A stretch of 40,256 nt of DNA, from the NCBI GenBank assembly GCA_018648655.1, contig JABGQV010000094.1, forward strand, positions 1 to 40,256. Direction: 5' to 3'. The notes under the pieces were generated by a model. It saw only the letters and a program-made list of their open reading frames with translations, was not told the DNA's origin and made no database searches. The translations under genes were made by a program, and so were the position numbers. Source of the stretch: Anaerolineae bacterium. Its GTDB lineage: Bacteria; Chloroflexota; Anaerolineae; Anaerolineales; Villigracilaceae. Positions 14,617-22,566 of this stretch are shown in pieces. Within the stretch, counting starts at the first letter, position 1; each line of letters opens with the position of its first letter.

Positions 14617-15786
14617 ATGAGTGATACTGCGCTATTCCCCTTGACTGATGAACATAAAATGATTCTAGACGCTGCTCGTGATTTTGCACAAACTGAAATT
14701 GAACCCATAGCAGCGGAGTTTGACGAGAGTGGAAAATTCCCATCTGAAACCATCAAGAAGATGGGCGGGATGGGCTTTATGGGTATCGAAGTTCCCGAAG
14801 AATATGGTGGTGCAGGGATGGATACGCTCGCTTATGTTTTGGCTTTAGAAGAAATATGTAAAGCTGATGCTTCTCACGGTACGATTATGTCTGTAAATAA
14901 TTCTTTATTTTGTCATGGCATTTTGAAGTTTGGTACAGAAGAGCAAAAAAAGAAATTTGTTACCCCCATTGCTACAGGTGAAAAAGTTGGGGCTTATTCT
15001 CTAACAGAGCCAATGTCTGGGTCAGATGCAGCAACGATGCGCAGCCGAGCTATTCGAGACGGTGATGAATATATTATTAACGGACGCAAGTCTTGGGTCA
15101 CGGGTGGTCCTGTAGCTGACTTAGTCATTGTTTATGTGGTTACAGATCCTGAGAAAGGTGGAAAAGGCATCACTGCTTTCATCACAGATGCAAATCAACC
15201 AGGTTTTGTACGTGGGAAAAAAGAACCAAAATTAGGGATTCGCGCTTCGGCGACCAGTGAAATCGTTTACGAAGATTATCGTTGTCCCGCAGAAAATATG
15301 CTTGGCAAAGAAGGTGAAGGCTTTAAAATCGCCATGACCGTGCTAGACGTGGGCAGAATAGGTATTGCGTCTCAGGCATTAGGCATTGCAGAAGCCGCTT
15401 ATGATGCGGCATTGAGCTATGCCCGTGAGCGAGAATCTTTTGGTAAAAAAATTGGTCAATTTCAGGGTATTTCTTTCAAATTAGCAGATATGAAAACCCG
15501 TATTGAAGCCGCTCGTTTGCTGGTTTATAATGCCGCAATGGCAAAAGAACGCTCAAAAACAACAAATGAACGTTTTACTTTAGCTGCCTCTACCGCGAAA
15601 CTTTATGCCTCTGAAACAGCAATGTTTTGTGCGCACGCTTCTGTGCAAATTCACGGCGGGATGGGATATAGTAAAGAATATCCTGTTGAGCGATATTTCC
15701 GTGATGCGAAAATTACTGAAATTTATGAGGGAACAAGTGAAATTCAACGTTTGGTTATATCTCGTTTAGAAACAGGATTACGTTAG
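14617..15786 (+). CDS. Acyl-CoA dehydrogenase
   Basis: This 389-residue FAD enzyme is of normal family length. Signatures include GFMGIEVPEEYGGAGMD, the flavin-binding AYSLTEPMSGSDAATMRSRA, KSWVTGGPVADL, RESFGKKIGQFQGISFKLADM, QIHGGMGYSKEYPVERYFRDAKI, and the C-terminal IYEGTSEIQ. Glu371 in that motif is at the catalytic base position of short-chain and butyryl-CoA dehydrogenases. It oxidises acyl-CoA to enoyl-CoA in fatty or branched-acid breakdown, or runs in reverse in fermenters with an electron-bifurcating Etf. Neither etfAB nor enoyl-CoA hydratase genes are nearby. GGAGG 10 nt upstream sets the start. Confidence 0.93.
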   Translation: MSDTALFPLTDEHKMILDAARDFAQTEIEPIAAEFDESGKFPSETIKKMGGMGFMGIEVPEEYGGAGMDTLAYVLALEEICKADASHGTIMSVNNSLFCHGILKFGTEEQKKKFVTPIATGEKVGAYSLTEPMSGSDAATMRSRAIRDGDEYIINGRKSWVTGGPVADLVIVYVVTDPEKGGKGITAFITDANQPGFVRGKKEPKLGIRASATSEIVYEDYRCPAENMLGKEGEGFKIAMTVLDVGRIGIASQALGIAEAAYDAALSYARERESFGKKIGQFQGISFKLADMKTRIEAARLLVYNAAMAKERSKTTNERFTLAASTAKLYASETAMFCAHASVQIHGGMGYSKEYPVERYFRDAKITEIYEGTSEIQRLVISRLETGLR

Positions 15787-15802
15787 ATATAAGAATATAA
15801 AG

Positions 15803-15840
15803 AAAAAGCCTAAAGGTTTTTGAAATCTTTAGGCTTTTTT
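15803..15840 (+). terminator. Terminator of the acyl-CoA dehydrogenase gene
   Basis: AAAAAGCCTAAAG (15803-15815) pairs with CTTTAGGCTTTTT (15827-15839) around an 11-nt loop. It lies 17 nt before the next gene's ATG. Confidence 0.92.
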
Positions 15841-15843
15841 GTC

Positions 15844-15849
15844 TAAAAT
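15844..15849 (+). promoter_or_regulatory. -10 box for a probably leaderless glycosyltransferase mRNA
   Basis: TAAAAT lies 7 nt before the ATG at 15857. No Shine-Dalgarno is present. Transcription from here would start at or next to the A of the ATG. Confidence 0.45.
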
Positions 15850-15856
15850 CGATAAG

Positions 15857-16882
15857 ATGTCATCAAAAAATCCCCCTTTTCTTTCTGTTATTCTCCCCGC
15901 CTATAATGAAGGCAAAAATATATATGCCAATGCCTTGCGCATTTGTGAAACTTTGCGTGAATATGATTTTGAGCTTGTTATTGTAGATGATGGGAGTGAA
16001 GACAATACCTATAGTGAAGCTAAGCGTGCAACAGACAAGGGTTTTCCTGTACGCACTGTTGCACAAGAAGAAAATAGTGGCAAGGGTGCCTCTCTTTTCT
16101 ATGGTTTTGGTTTTGCTACAGGTGAAAGAATCGCCTTCCTTGATGCCGATTTAGAAATAGCGCCTGAATATCTTCTTGATTTGCTCAAGGTTATGGATGA
16201 TGCAAATGCCGATATAGTTGCGGGCGTAAAAAAGATGAGTGACAACCAATTCCCGTGGATACGGCGTATGATGAGTAAACTCTATAAACGCAGCGTCTCC
16301 TTTCTCTTTGATTTATCTATTTCTGATACACAGACAGGCATCAAATTATTTAAGCGTGAAGTTTTAGAAGCGACAGTGCCGCGCTTGAGTATTAGCCGAT
16401 TTGCTTTTGATATAGAATTACTCCTTGCAGCATCTCGTTTTGGCTATAAAATTGTTGAATATCCCGTAAAAATTATTTATAGTCGGCGTGGTAATCTCGG
16501 CAGGATGAATTCAAGCAATATTATCGGAGCCTTCAAAGATACCCTGTCTATTTATAAGCGTGCCAGTTTTTGGCGTTGGTTGGAGCCCAGCCGAAATATG
16601 CAGATATGGATGTTCTTATTTGCTATAGGTATTTTCTTTTTTGGCATTGGCGTTGGGAAACTGCTTACCCCAGTAATTTTGCACGGTTCTATAAAAAATA
16701 TTTTTCATTTTCTTGCTTTGCAGTTTTTGCCGACGGTGCTCCGTGATTGGCTTTTGCTCCTCGGTGGTTTTTTTCTTATTATTATTGGGGCAGTTCAGCT
16801 TAACAAAAAATTGTTAGCAGCCTTTATTCGCCGTGATCGCGGCGATGATTTAGCTGGAATTTTCAGAAAGAAGGAAGAATGA
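15857..16882 (+). CDS. Family 2 glycosyltransferase, dolichol-phosphate-sugar synthase type, with C-terminal membrane helices
   Basis: This protein has 341 residues from the ATG at 15857. The GT-A domain (1-225) starts SVILPAYNEGKNI and has the nucleotide-binding ELVIVDDGSEDNT. The DxD motif is AFLDADLEI, and FDLSISDTQTGIKLFKREV is typical of polyprenyl-phosphate mannose/glucose synthases. At least two hydrophobic segments follow (about 248-272 and 298-318). It probably moves a sugar from a nucleotide sugar to undecaprenyl phosphate at the inner membrane face. An in-frame TTG at 15839 lies inside the preceding terminator and is a poor start. The stop overlaps the dehydrogenase gene by 4 bp (ATGA), indicating coupled translation. 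Confidence 0.85.
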   Translation: MSSKNPPFLSVILPAYNEGKNIYANALRICETLREYDFELVIVDDGSEDNTYSEAKRATDKGFPVRTVAQEENSGKGASLFYGFGFATGERIAFLDADLEIAPEYLLDLLKVMDDANADIVAGVKKMSDNQFPWIRRMMSKLYKRSVSFLFDLSISDTQTGIKLFKREVLEATVPRLSISRFAFDIELLLAASRFGYKIVEYPVKIIYSRRGNLGRMNSSNIIGAFKDTLSIYKRASFWRWLEPSRNMQIWMFLFAIGIFFFGIGVGKLLTPVILHGSIKNIFHFLALQFLPTVLRDWLLLLGGFFLIIIGAVQLNKKLLAAFIRRDRGDDLAGIFRKKEE

Positions 16883-17907
16883 AAGCAATCCTTTTTAATA
16901 AACATGGTTTACCCGATGTTCTTGAATATGCTGATTACCCCACTCCGGAACTCAAAGCAGGGAAAGTATTAATCAAGCTTCACTCTGCTGCGCTAAATCG
17001 AGTTGATCTTTTTGTGCGTGCTGGATGGCCTGGCCTTAAGTTAGACCTGCCCCATATTCTTGGCGCAGATGGAGCAGGTGAAGTGGTCGGAGTAGGAGCA
17101 GGTGTAGACGATTTTCAAATTGGTGATAGGGTTGTTATTAATGCTAATTTGGGATGTGGTAACTGTGATTTTTGTCTTGCAGGGCGTGATAATCTGTGCC
17201 GAAACTGGCATCTACTTGGCGAGACAATTCACGGTACCTACGCGGAATTTATCTTGATTCCGCCAAAACAGCTTTTTCGCCTTCCCAATTCTTTTGACTA
17301 CCATGCCGCATCTGCATCATCTCTTGTTTATCAAACTGCATGGCACTCTCTTATCACGCGTGGAAATTTACGTGCGGGTGAAACTGTGTTAATTGTGGGC
17401 GCGTCTGGCGGAGTCAATACCTCCAGCCTGCAAATTGCTAGATTAACGGGAGCAACTTCAATCGTGGTTGGCTCCGATGAAAAAAAGCTAGAGCTAGCAG
17501 AAAGTTTAGGGGCGGATATCTTGATAAATCGTACGAAAACAGAAGATTGGTCAAAAGAAGTTTATAAACTCACAAACCGTGAAGGTGTAGATGTGGTGGT
17601 AGATAATGTTGGGACAACTTTCCCCCAATCCTTCCGTGCCCTTAAAAAGGGAGGGAGATTGCTAACAGTAGGCAATACTGCTGCACCTAAATTTGAAATA
17701 GATAATCGCTATATCTTCGCCAAACATATTTCCATCATTGGTTCAGCGATGGGTACTTTGAAAGATTTTCGCAAAGTCATGTCTCTGATTGTGGAGGGAA
17801 AGTTGAAATCAGTATTGGATAAAACATATCCTTTAAAAGATGCGAAATTTGCACATGAAAGACTAGAAAAAAATGAACAGATGGGAAAGGTTATTTTAGA
17901 GATTTAA
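16879..17907 (+). CDS. Zinc-type medium-chain alcohol dehydrogenase / quinone oxidoreductase
   Basis: This 342-residue MDR-family oxidoreductase has an N-terminal GroES-like catalytic domain with LNRVDLFVRAGWPG and HILGADGAGEVVGVGAGV. The structural-zinc lobe CGNCDFCLAGRDNLC carries four cysteines at the expected spacing. A Rossmann domain follows with GETVLIVGASGGVNTSSLQIARLTG. The usual first catalytic-zinc cysteine is replaced in the NRVD context, so quinone-oxidoreductase-like or altered-zinc chemistry is possible; substrate unknown. Cofactor specificity was not assigned. It overlaps the glycosyltransferase by 4 bp, although no functional link is apparent. Confidence 0.85.
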   Translation: MKAILFNKHGLPDVLEYADYPTPELKAGKVLIKLHSAALNRVDLFVRAGWPGLKLDLPHILGADGAGEVVGVGAGVDDFQIGDRVVINANLGCGNCDFCLAGRDNLCRNWHLLGETIHGTYAEFILIPPKQLFRLPNSFDYHAASASSLVYQTAWHSLITRGNLRAGETVLIVGASGGVNTSSLQIARLTGATSIVVGSDEKKLELAESLGADILINRTKTEDWSKEVYKLTNREGVDVVVDNVGTTFPQSFRALKKGGRLLTVGNTAAPKFEIDNRYIFAKHISIIGSAMGTLKDFRKVMSLIVEGKLKSVLDKTYPLKDAKFAHERLEKNEQMGKVILEI

Positions 17908-17999
17908 GGATGGATATTTTCTGTTCTCTTACACACATAGGGTAGCCATAGATTGGAATTCACGATAAAATCGGGGAAGATATTCACTATTAGGAACTA

Positions 18000-18083
18000 A
18001 TGGACCGCGAGCAACTAAATCTTTGGTGGTTGGCGCTCCCTGAGTTCCGGGAGGCTCTATTATGTCCAAACCTGCTGGGATAG
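18000..18083 (+). CDS. Possible 27-codon upstream ORF overlapping the rnc start
   Basis: The ATG at 18000 follows TAGGAACTA and opens a frame MDREQLNLWWLALPEFREAL... that ends at TAG 18081-18083, so its last 22 bases overlap rnc in another frame. It runs through the hairpin that holds the rnc ribosome-binding site. Its sequence is not recognisable. Whether it is translated is an inference from its start signal and position. Confidence 0.35.
   Translation: MDREQLNLWWLALPEFREALLCPNLLG
18036..18054 (+). promoter_or_regulatory. Hairpin enclosing the rnc Shine-Dalgarno
   Basis: CTCCC (18036-18040) can pair with GGGAG (18049-18053), part of the GGGAGG ribosome-binding site of rnc, which ends 7 nt before its ATG. 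Translation of the upstream ORF would open the stem. Confidence 0.45.
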
Positions 18084-18772
18084 AATCCCCGCTTGAGTTG
18101 GCGAAGCGTTTGTCTTTGCCCTTTCTTGATAACCCCTATCAACTCACCCGTGCCTTAACGCATACATCTTATCTTAATGAGCATAGCGATGTTCTGGACG
18201 ATAACGAACGGCTCGAATTTTTAGGTGATGCTGTTTTAGATTTTGTCGTTGGTGCATGGCTTTTTGAACATTGCCCAGAAATGCGTGAAGGGGAGTTAAC
18301 AAAAGCACGCTCTTCCCTAGTGCGAACAGAAGCTCTTGCAAAATTTGCTCGGCATCTTGATCTTGGGCGTGCTATGCGGCTTGGTAAAGGCGAAAAGCGT
18401 ACTGGTGGCTCAAAACGAGATGCTCTTCTCTGCGGCACTTTTGAAGCTCTCATTGGTGCGATTTATCAAAAAGAGGATCTTGATGCGGTAAAGAAATTCT
18501 TCTTTCCTATGCTAGATATTTTTGGGGATGAGATTATAAATGGAACACCCCTAAGCGATAGTAAAAGCACTCTTCAAGAATGGACTCAAGCTCATAAAAT
18601 GGGCATTCCGCGTTATGAGACTGTTGCGGAGCGCGGCCCTGACCATGCCAAGATATTCGATATTGAGACGCATCTCAACGGAAAGATCTATGGCAAGGGA
18701 AGTGGCCAAAGCAAAAGAGTTGCTACTCAGTTTGCTGCAAAAGAAACTCTGAAAATTCTAGGCGTTTCTTAG
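18062..18772 (+). CDS. rnc: Ribonuclease III
   Basis: This 236-residue enzyme cuts double-stranded RNA in rRNA and mRNA processing. The catalytic domain (1-150) carries the signature NERLEFLGDAVL (48-59), with Glu49, Glu52 and Asp56. The second motif reads LLCGTFEALIGAIY: the essential Glu is Glu128, but the Asp found in E. coli (ADTVEA, Asp114) is Gly125 here. A dsRNA-binding domain follows (about 162-236; STLQEWTQAHKMGIPRYE ... KRVATQFAAKETLKIL). GGGAGG sets the start and lies in a small hairpin. Smc follows 51 bp downstream, as in many bacteria (rnc-smc). Confidence 0.93.
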   Translation: MSKPAGIESPLELAKRLSLPFLDNPYQLTRALTHTSYLNEHSDVLDDNERLEFLGDAVLDFVVGAWLFEHCPEMREGELTKARSSLVRTEALAKFARHLDLGRAMRLGKGEKRTGGSKRDALLCGTFEALIGAIYQKEDLDAVKKFFFPMLDIFGDEIINGTPLSDSKSTLQEWTQAHKMGIPRYETVAERGPDHAKIFDIETHLNGKIYGKGSGQSKRVATQFAAKETLKILGVS

Positions 18773-18823
18773 ACTCTAAAATTAAAACCTTTAAAATTTC
18801 TACTATAGCCCTCAACTAAACTT

Positions 18824-21800
18824 ATGCCTCTAAGACTAAAAGCACTCGATTTACAAGGATATAAAACCTTCGCTGCAAAAACAGATTTTGAATTTGCTGA
18901 AGGAATTACTGCTATCGTTGGGCCTAATGGCTCTGGAAAATCAAATATCGCTGATGCACTGCGCTGGGTTTTGGGAGAACAGTCTCATAGCTTGATGCGT
19001 GCTAAGAAAACTGAGGATATGATTTTTTCTGGTTCTGAGCAACGCGCTCGTGCTGGGATGGCAAGTGCGACCATTACCTTTGATAATACCGATAGTTGGC
19101 TTCCTGTTGACTTTAGTGAAGTCGCCTTAGAGCGACGCGCCTATAGAGATAGCGGAAATGAATATAGGCTAAATAGCCAGCGCGTCCGCTTGATGGATGT
19201 GAACGAGCTTCTCGCTCAATCAGGATTAAGCGAACGCACCTATACCATTCTTGGTCAGGGGCTTGTGGATGCATCGTTGGCGCTCAAGGCGGACGATCGT
19301 AGACGGCTCTTTGAAGAAGCGGCAGGGATTGGTCTTTATCGTGGCAGACGCGATGATGCTTTGCGTCGTCTTGAAAAAACTGAGCGAAATCTCGAACGTG
19401 TTTTAGATGTGATGACCGAATTAACTCCCCTCATTCGCAGACTGGGGCGACAGGCAAAAAAGGCAAGCGAATATACGCAGATGCAAGCCGATCTTCAGGT
19501 TCTGTTACGGGATTGGTATGGCTATCATTGGAAACGTGCTCAAAAAGACTTGAAAGAAGCACGTATTGTTTTTCGTCAGCAAGATTCTAAATTGCGTGAA
19601 ACGCATAGCGCTCATGAAGAGCAGTTTAATGAATTTACTGCCTTTCGCAAAAGAATTCAGGAATTGCGCATTCAGCTTAGTATATGGCATCGCGAATCAT
19701 CTGAATTACATAATCAGCGCGAGACAAGTAGCCGAGAATTAGCTGTGTTGGATGAACGGCGTCGTTCCTTAGAAAGCAGTCAACAGAATGTGATAGCAGA
19801 GAGAGAACGCAGCCAAGACAATTTGCGCATAGCCAGAGATCGATTGAGTACAGCAGAAACAGAACGCCTTCGACTAAAAAATGAAGATGAAGAAGCCCGT
19901 GCTGAAATCGAAATAGCCGAAAAGGCACTCGCAAGTCGTCGTTTAGAGCGCGCAGAAGCAGAAAAAGAATTGCGCGATGCTCAGCAAAGAATTAATCAAT
20001 TAAGCGGAAAAGGGGCTCAGTTAGCAGCACATCTCGATAGCCTTGAGATGCGTATCGCCGCACAACAAGAGAAAATTGTGGCAAATGAAGATACGGTTAA
20101 AGTAGCCGAAGAAAAAGCCGCTCAAGTTGAAAAAGAAGCTGAGCGGGCAAAGAAAGCCCATATCAAAGCAGAGGAGACATATCAAAAAGCAAAATCTGCT
20201 TTTGCTGCACAAGAAGAAAAAGTGGCTCAGCTAGAGAAAAAGCTACGAGACTTGCGTCAAAAAGAATCTCAGAGAGATGCCACAAAAACAAAACTTGAAA
20301 CTCAGTTAGAAGTTCTTGAACAGGCTGAAAAATCTTTTTCTGGGTATGCAGATGGTGCACGCTTCCTGTTAGAGGCAGCGCGCAAATCTCAGCTTAAAGA
20401 GTCTCGGGGTGCGCTTAGTGCGGCCCTTGATGTTCCGGCTGAAATCGAAGCCGCGATTGCTGCTGCGTTAGGCGAATATGTTGACGCGATTTTGCTCGAG
20501 AGTGGCGATGATGCCGAAGATGCTCTTCGGTTGCTTGAAAATCAAAAGGCTGGGCGGGCGGCAATTTTGCCCCTTGCGTGGCTCACTAAAGCCAAGCCCC
20601 TCAAAGCTCCGAATGACGCAAATTGTCTCGGCATTGCCTCACAGATGGTGACTGCGCCTATTGGCTTAGAGAAGGCCGTTGAATTATTGCTTGGGCAGAC
20701 TATTATTGTTAAAGATCGTGAAAGTGCACGACGTTTATTGAATGGATTGGATGGGCGTACACGTGCCGTTACCTTGCGTGGGGAGGTCTTCCGAGCAGAT
20801 GGCTTGATTTTGGCTGGGGGTGCGGATCGTGTCGGGACTTTAGGCCGGTCACGCCAACGCCGTGAATTGAGTGCGTCTCTGAGCGATATTTCCTCACGTT
20901 TGTTAGCATTGGCGAAAGAAATCTCAAGCCTTTCATCTGAGTTGGATACCGCCAAGAGTGAAGCCACAGAGATGCAGACGGCGATGCGTGAGGGACGTAC
21001 CAAACTCGAAGAGACACGCAAAGCTGAACAGCAAATTTCACTTGAGGTCGAATCCACCCGCCGTCGGGCAGCATGGCAGATCAATCAACGTGACCAACTC
21101 CAAGTCGAGTTCGAGCGTGCGGAAACCGATAGAAAAGAATCTGTTCAAGCACGCACAGAAGCCGAAGAGCAGGAAAAAAACCTAAAGACGCGCATCCGTA
21201 CTTTGTCCACAAAATTAGCAGAGCTTTCTATTGAAGAGCTTCAGAATAAAGCGACTTATTGGCGAACACGAGTGGCAGTTTCAGAGCGGGCCTTAGGTGA
21301 TGCAAAGGCGCGATTTGCCGAACGTGAGCAGGCCGTGGCACGCTTAAACGCTGGTAAAGAAAATTTGGAGAAACGGAGATTAGAAACTGATAATGCTTTG
21401 CAAAAATTGGATACACAGAAGGGAAGCTCACGAGAAAACGAGAGTGGTTGGAATAGAAAGTTGACCCTTTTGCAAGAGAAAATTGCACCTGCCGAAAAGG
21501 AATTATCAGCCGCAGAAGCACAGGAAGAAAAACAACGCGCAGAGGAAAGTGATGCGACACGTTTGATGACTGGTGTTGAGCGTTTGCACGGACAAATGCA
21601 GTTAGATGTGACCCGCCGAGAAGAGACTTTGGAGCGTTTGCGCCAACAAATTGAAGATGATTTTGGCTTGGTGAGTTTTTCTTATGAAGAAGGTGAAACG
21701 GGAAATGTGCCCCTGCCTTTTGATGGGATGGTAGAACAATTATCGGAAGTTGATGAAATTTCACCTGATTTAGAAGCAGAAGTAAAGCAACAACGTAATC

Positions 21801-22435
21801 GTTTGCGCCGCATGGGGCCGGTAAACCCTGAAGCGCAAAAAGAATTTGAGAAAGAAAGTGAACGCCATCAATTTATGGAACGGCAAATTGCTGATTTAAA
21901 TAAAGCCAAAGGGGATTTGCATGAAGTCATTCGTGAATTGGACGATTTGACTGAACAGGCTTTTGTAAAAACCTTCAAGGTTGTGGCCGTGGAATTTACG
22001 AAAATTTTTATTCGGTTATTTGGTGGTGGTTCTGCAAAATTGAGCTTAACTGATCCCGATAATTTAGTAGAAACCGGTATTGAAATTGAAGCTCGCCTGC
22101 CAGGAAGACGTGAACAGAGTTTAGGCTTACTCTCTGGTGGTGAGCGTAGTTTGACAGCTATTGCTCTTGTTTTCGCTTTACTGCGTGTTTCTCCAACGCC
22201 TGTATGTGTGATGGATGAAGTGGACGCAATGCTCGATGAGGCGAATGTAGGACGTTTTAGAGATATGCTAGTGGAGTTAAGTAAGGATGTGCAATTTATT
22301 GTGATTACACATAATCGTAACACCGTCCAAGCTGCAGATGTAATCTATGGCGTAACAATGGGGCGCGATTCGACCAGCCAGATTATTAGTTTGAAATTAG
22401 ATGAAGTTAGCGATGAGATGTTAGGAACACGGTAG
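18824..22435 (+). CDS. smc: Chromosome segregation protein SMC
   Basis: This 1203-residue SMC ATPase is of normal length. The N-terminal head has Walker A IVGPNGSGKSN (31-41) and the Q-loop region WVLGEQ. Two long heptad-rich arms (about 170-500 and 670-1010, rich in E, K, R, A and Q) flank a hinge near 505-650 (SGYADGARFLLEAA ... GLILAGGADRVGTLG). The C-terminal head has the ABC signature LLSGGERSLTAIAL and Walker B PTPVCVMDEVDAMLDEANV. It compacts and segregates the chromosome with ScpA and ScpB, neither of which is in the window. No obvious Shine-Dalgarno is visible before the ATG. The gene ends at a bidirectional terminator. Confidence 0.97.
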   Translation: MPLRLKALDLQGYKTFAAKTDFEFAEGITAIVGPNGSGKSNIADALRWVLGEQSHSLMRAKKTEDMIFSGSEQRARAGMASATITFDNTDSWLPVDFSEVALERRAYRDSGNEYRLNSQRVRLMDVNELLAQSGLSERTYTILGQGLVDASLALKADDRRRLFEEAAGIGLYRGRRDDALRRLEKTERNLERVLDVMTELTPLIRRLGRQAKKASEYTQMQADLQVLLRDWYGYHWKRAQKDLKEARIVFRQQDSKLRETHSAHEEQFNEFTAFRKRIQELRIQLSIWHRESSELHNQRETSSRELAVLDERRRSLESSQQNVIAERERSQDNLRIARDRLSTAETERLRLKNEDEEARAEIEIAEKALASRRLERAEAEKELRDAQQRINQLSGKGAQLAAHLDSLEMRIAAQQEKIVANEDTVKVAEEKAAQVEKEAERAKKAHIKAEETYQKAKSAFAAQEEKVAQLEKKLRDLRQKESQRDATKTKLETQLEVLEQAEKSFSGYADGARFLLEAARKSQLKESRGALSAALDVPAEIEAAIAAALGEYVDAILLESGDDAEDALRLLENQKAGRAAILPLAWLTKAKPLKAPNDANCLGIASQMVTAPIGLEKAVELLLGQTIIVKDRESARRLLNGLDGRTRAVTLRGEVFRADGLILAGGADRVGTLGRSRQRRELSASLSDISSRLLALAKEISSLSSELDTAKSEATEMQTAMREGRTKLEETRKAEQQISLEVESTRRRAAWQINQRDQLQVEFERAETDRKESVQARTEAEEQEKNLKTRIRTLSTKLAELSIEELQNKATYWRTRVAVSERALGDAKARFAEREQAVARLNAGKENLEKRRLETDNALQKLDTQKGSSRENESGWNRKLTLLQEKIAPAEKELSAAEAQEEKQRAEESDATRLMTGVERLHGQMQLDVTRREETLERLRQQIEDDFGLVSFSYEEGETGNVPLPFDGMVEQLSEVDEISPDLEAEVKQQRNRLRRMGPVNPEAQKEFEKESERHQFMERQIADLNKAKGDLHEVIRELDDLTEQAFVKTFKVVAVEFTKIFIRLFGGGSAKLSLTDPDNLVETGIEIEARLPGRREQSLGLLSGGERSLTAIALVFALLRVSPTPVCVMDEVDAMLDEANVGRFRDMLVELSKDVQFIVITHNRNTVQAADVIYGVTMGRDSTSQIISLKLDEVSDEMLGTR

Positions 22436-22502
22436 GTGTTTTTTATAAGACCCATTGTCATGACTTGATCATAGCGTTATTTGATAAATAATAAAGAGAG
22501 AT

Positions 22503-22550
22503 AAACAGAAAACCCCATTTCCATGATCATGGAAATGGGGTTTTCTGTTT
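22503..22550. terminator. 48-bp perfect palindrome, bidirectional terminator between smc and the parvulin gene
   Basis: Every base from 22503 to 22526 pairs with 22527 to 22550, centred on TCATGATCATGA. AAAACCCC on one side and GGGGTTTT on the other give a T-rich tail on either strand. It lies between two convergent genes. Confidence 0.9.
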
Positions 22551-22566
22551 TGTTCTTTGCTTACTC

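Noticed and set aside
15839-15856. TTG start adding six residues to the glycosyltransferase
   Set aside because: The TTG lies in the T-run of the preceding terminator. The ATG at 15857 has a well-placed -10 box.
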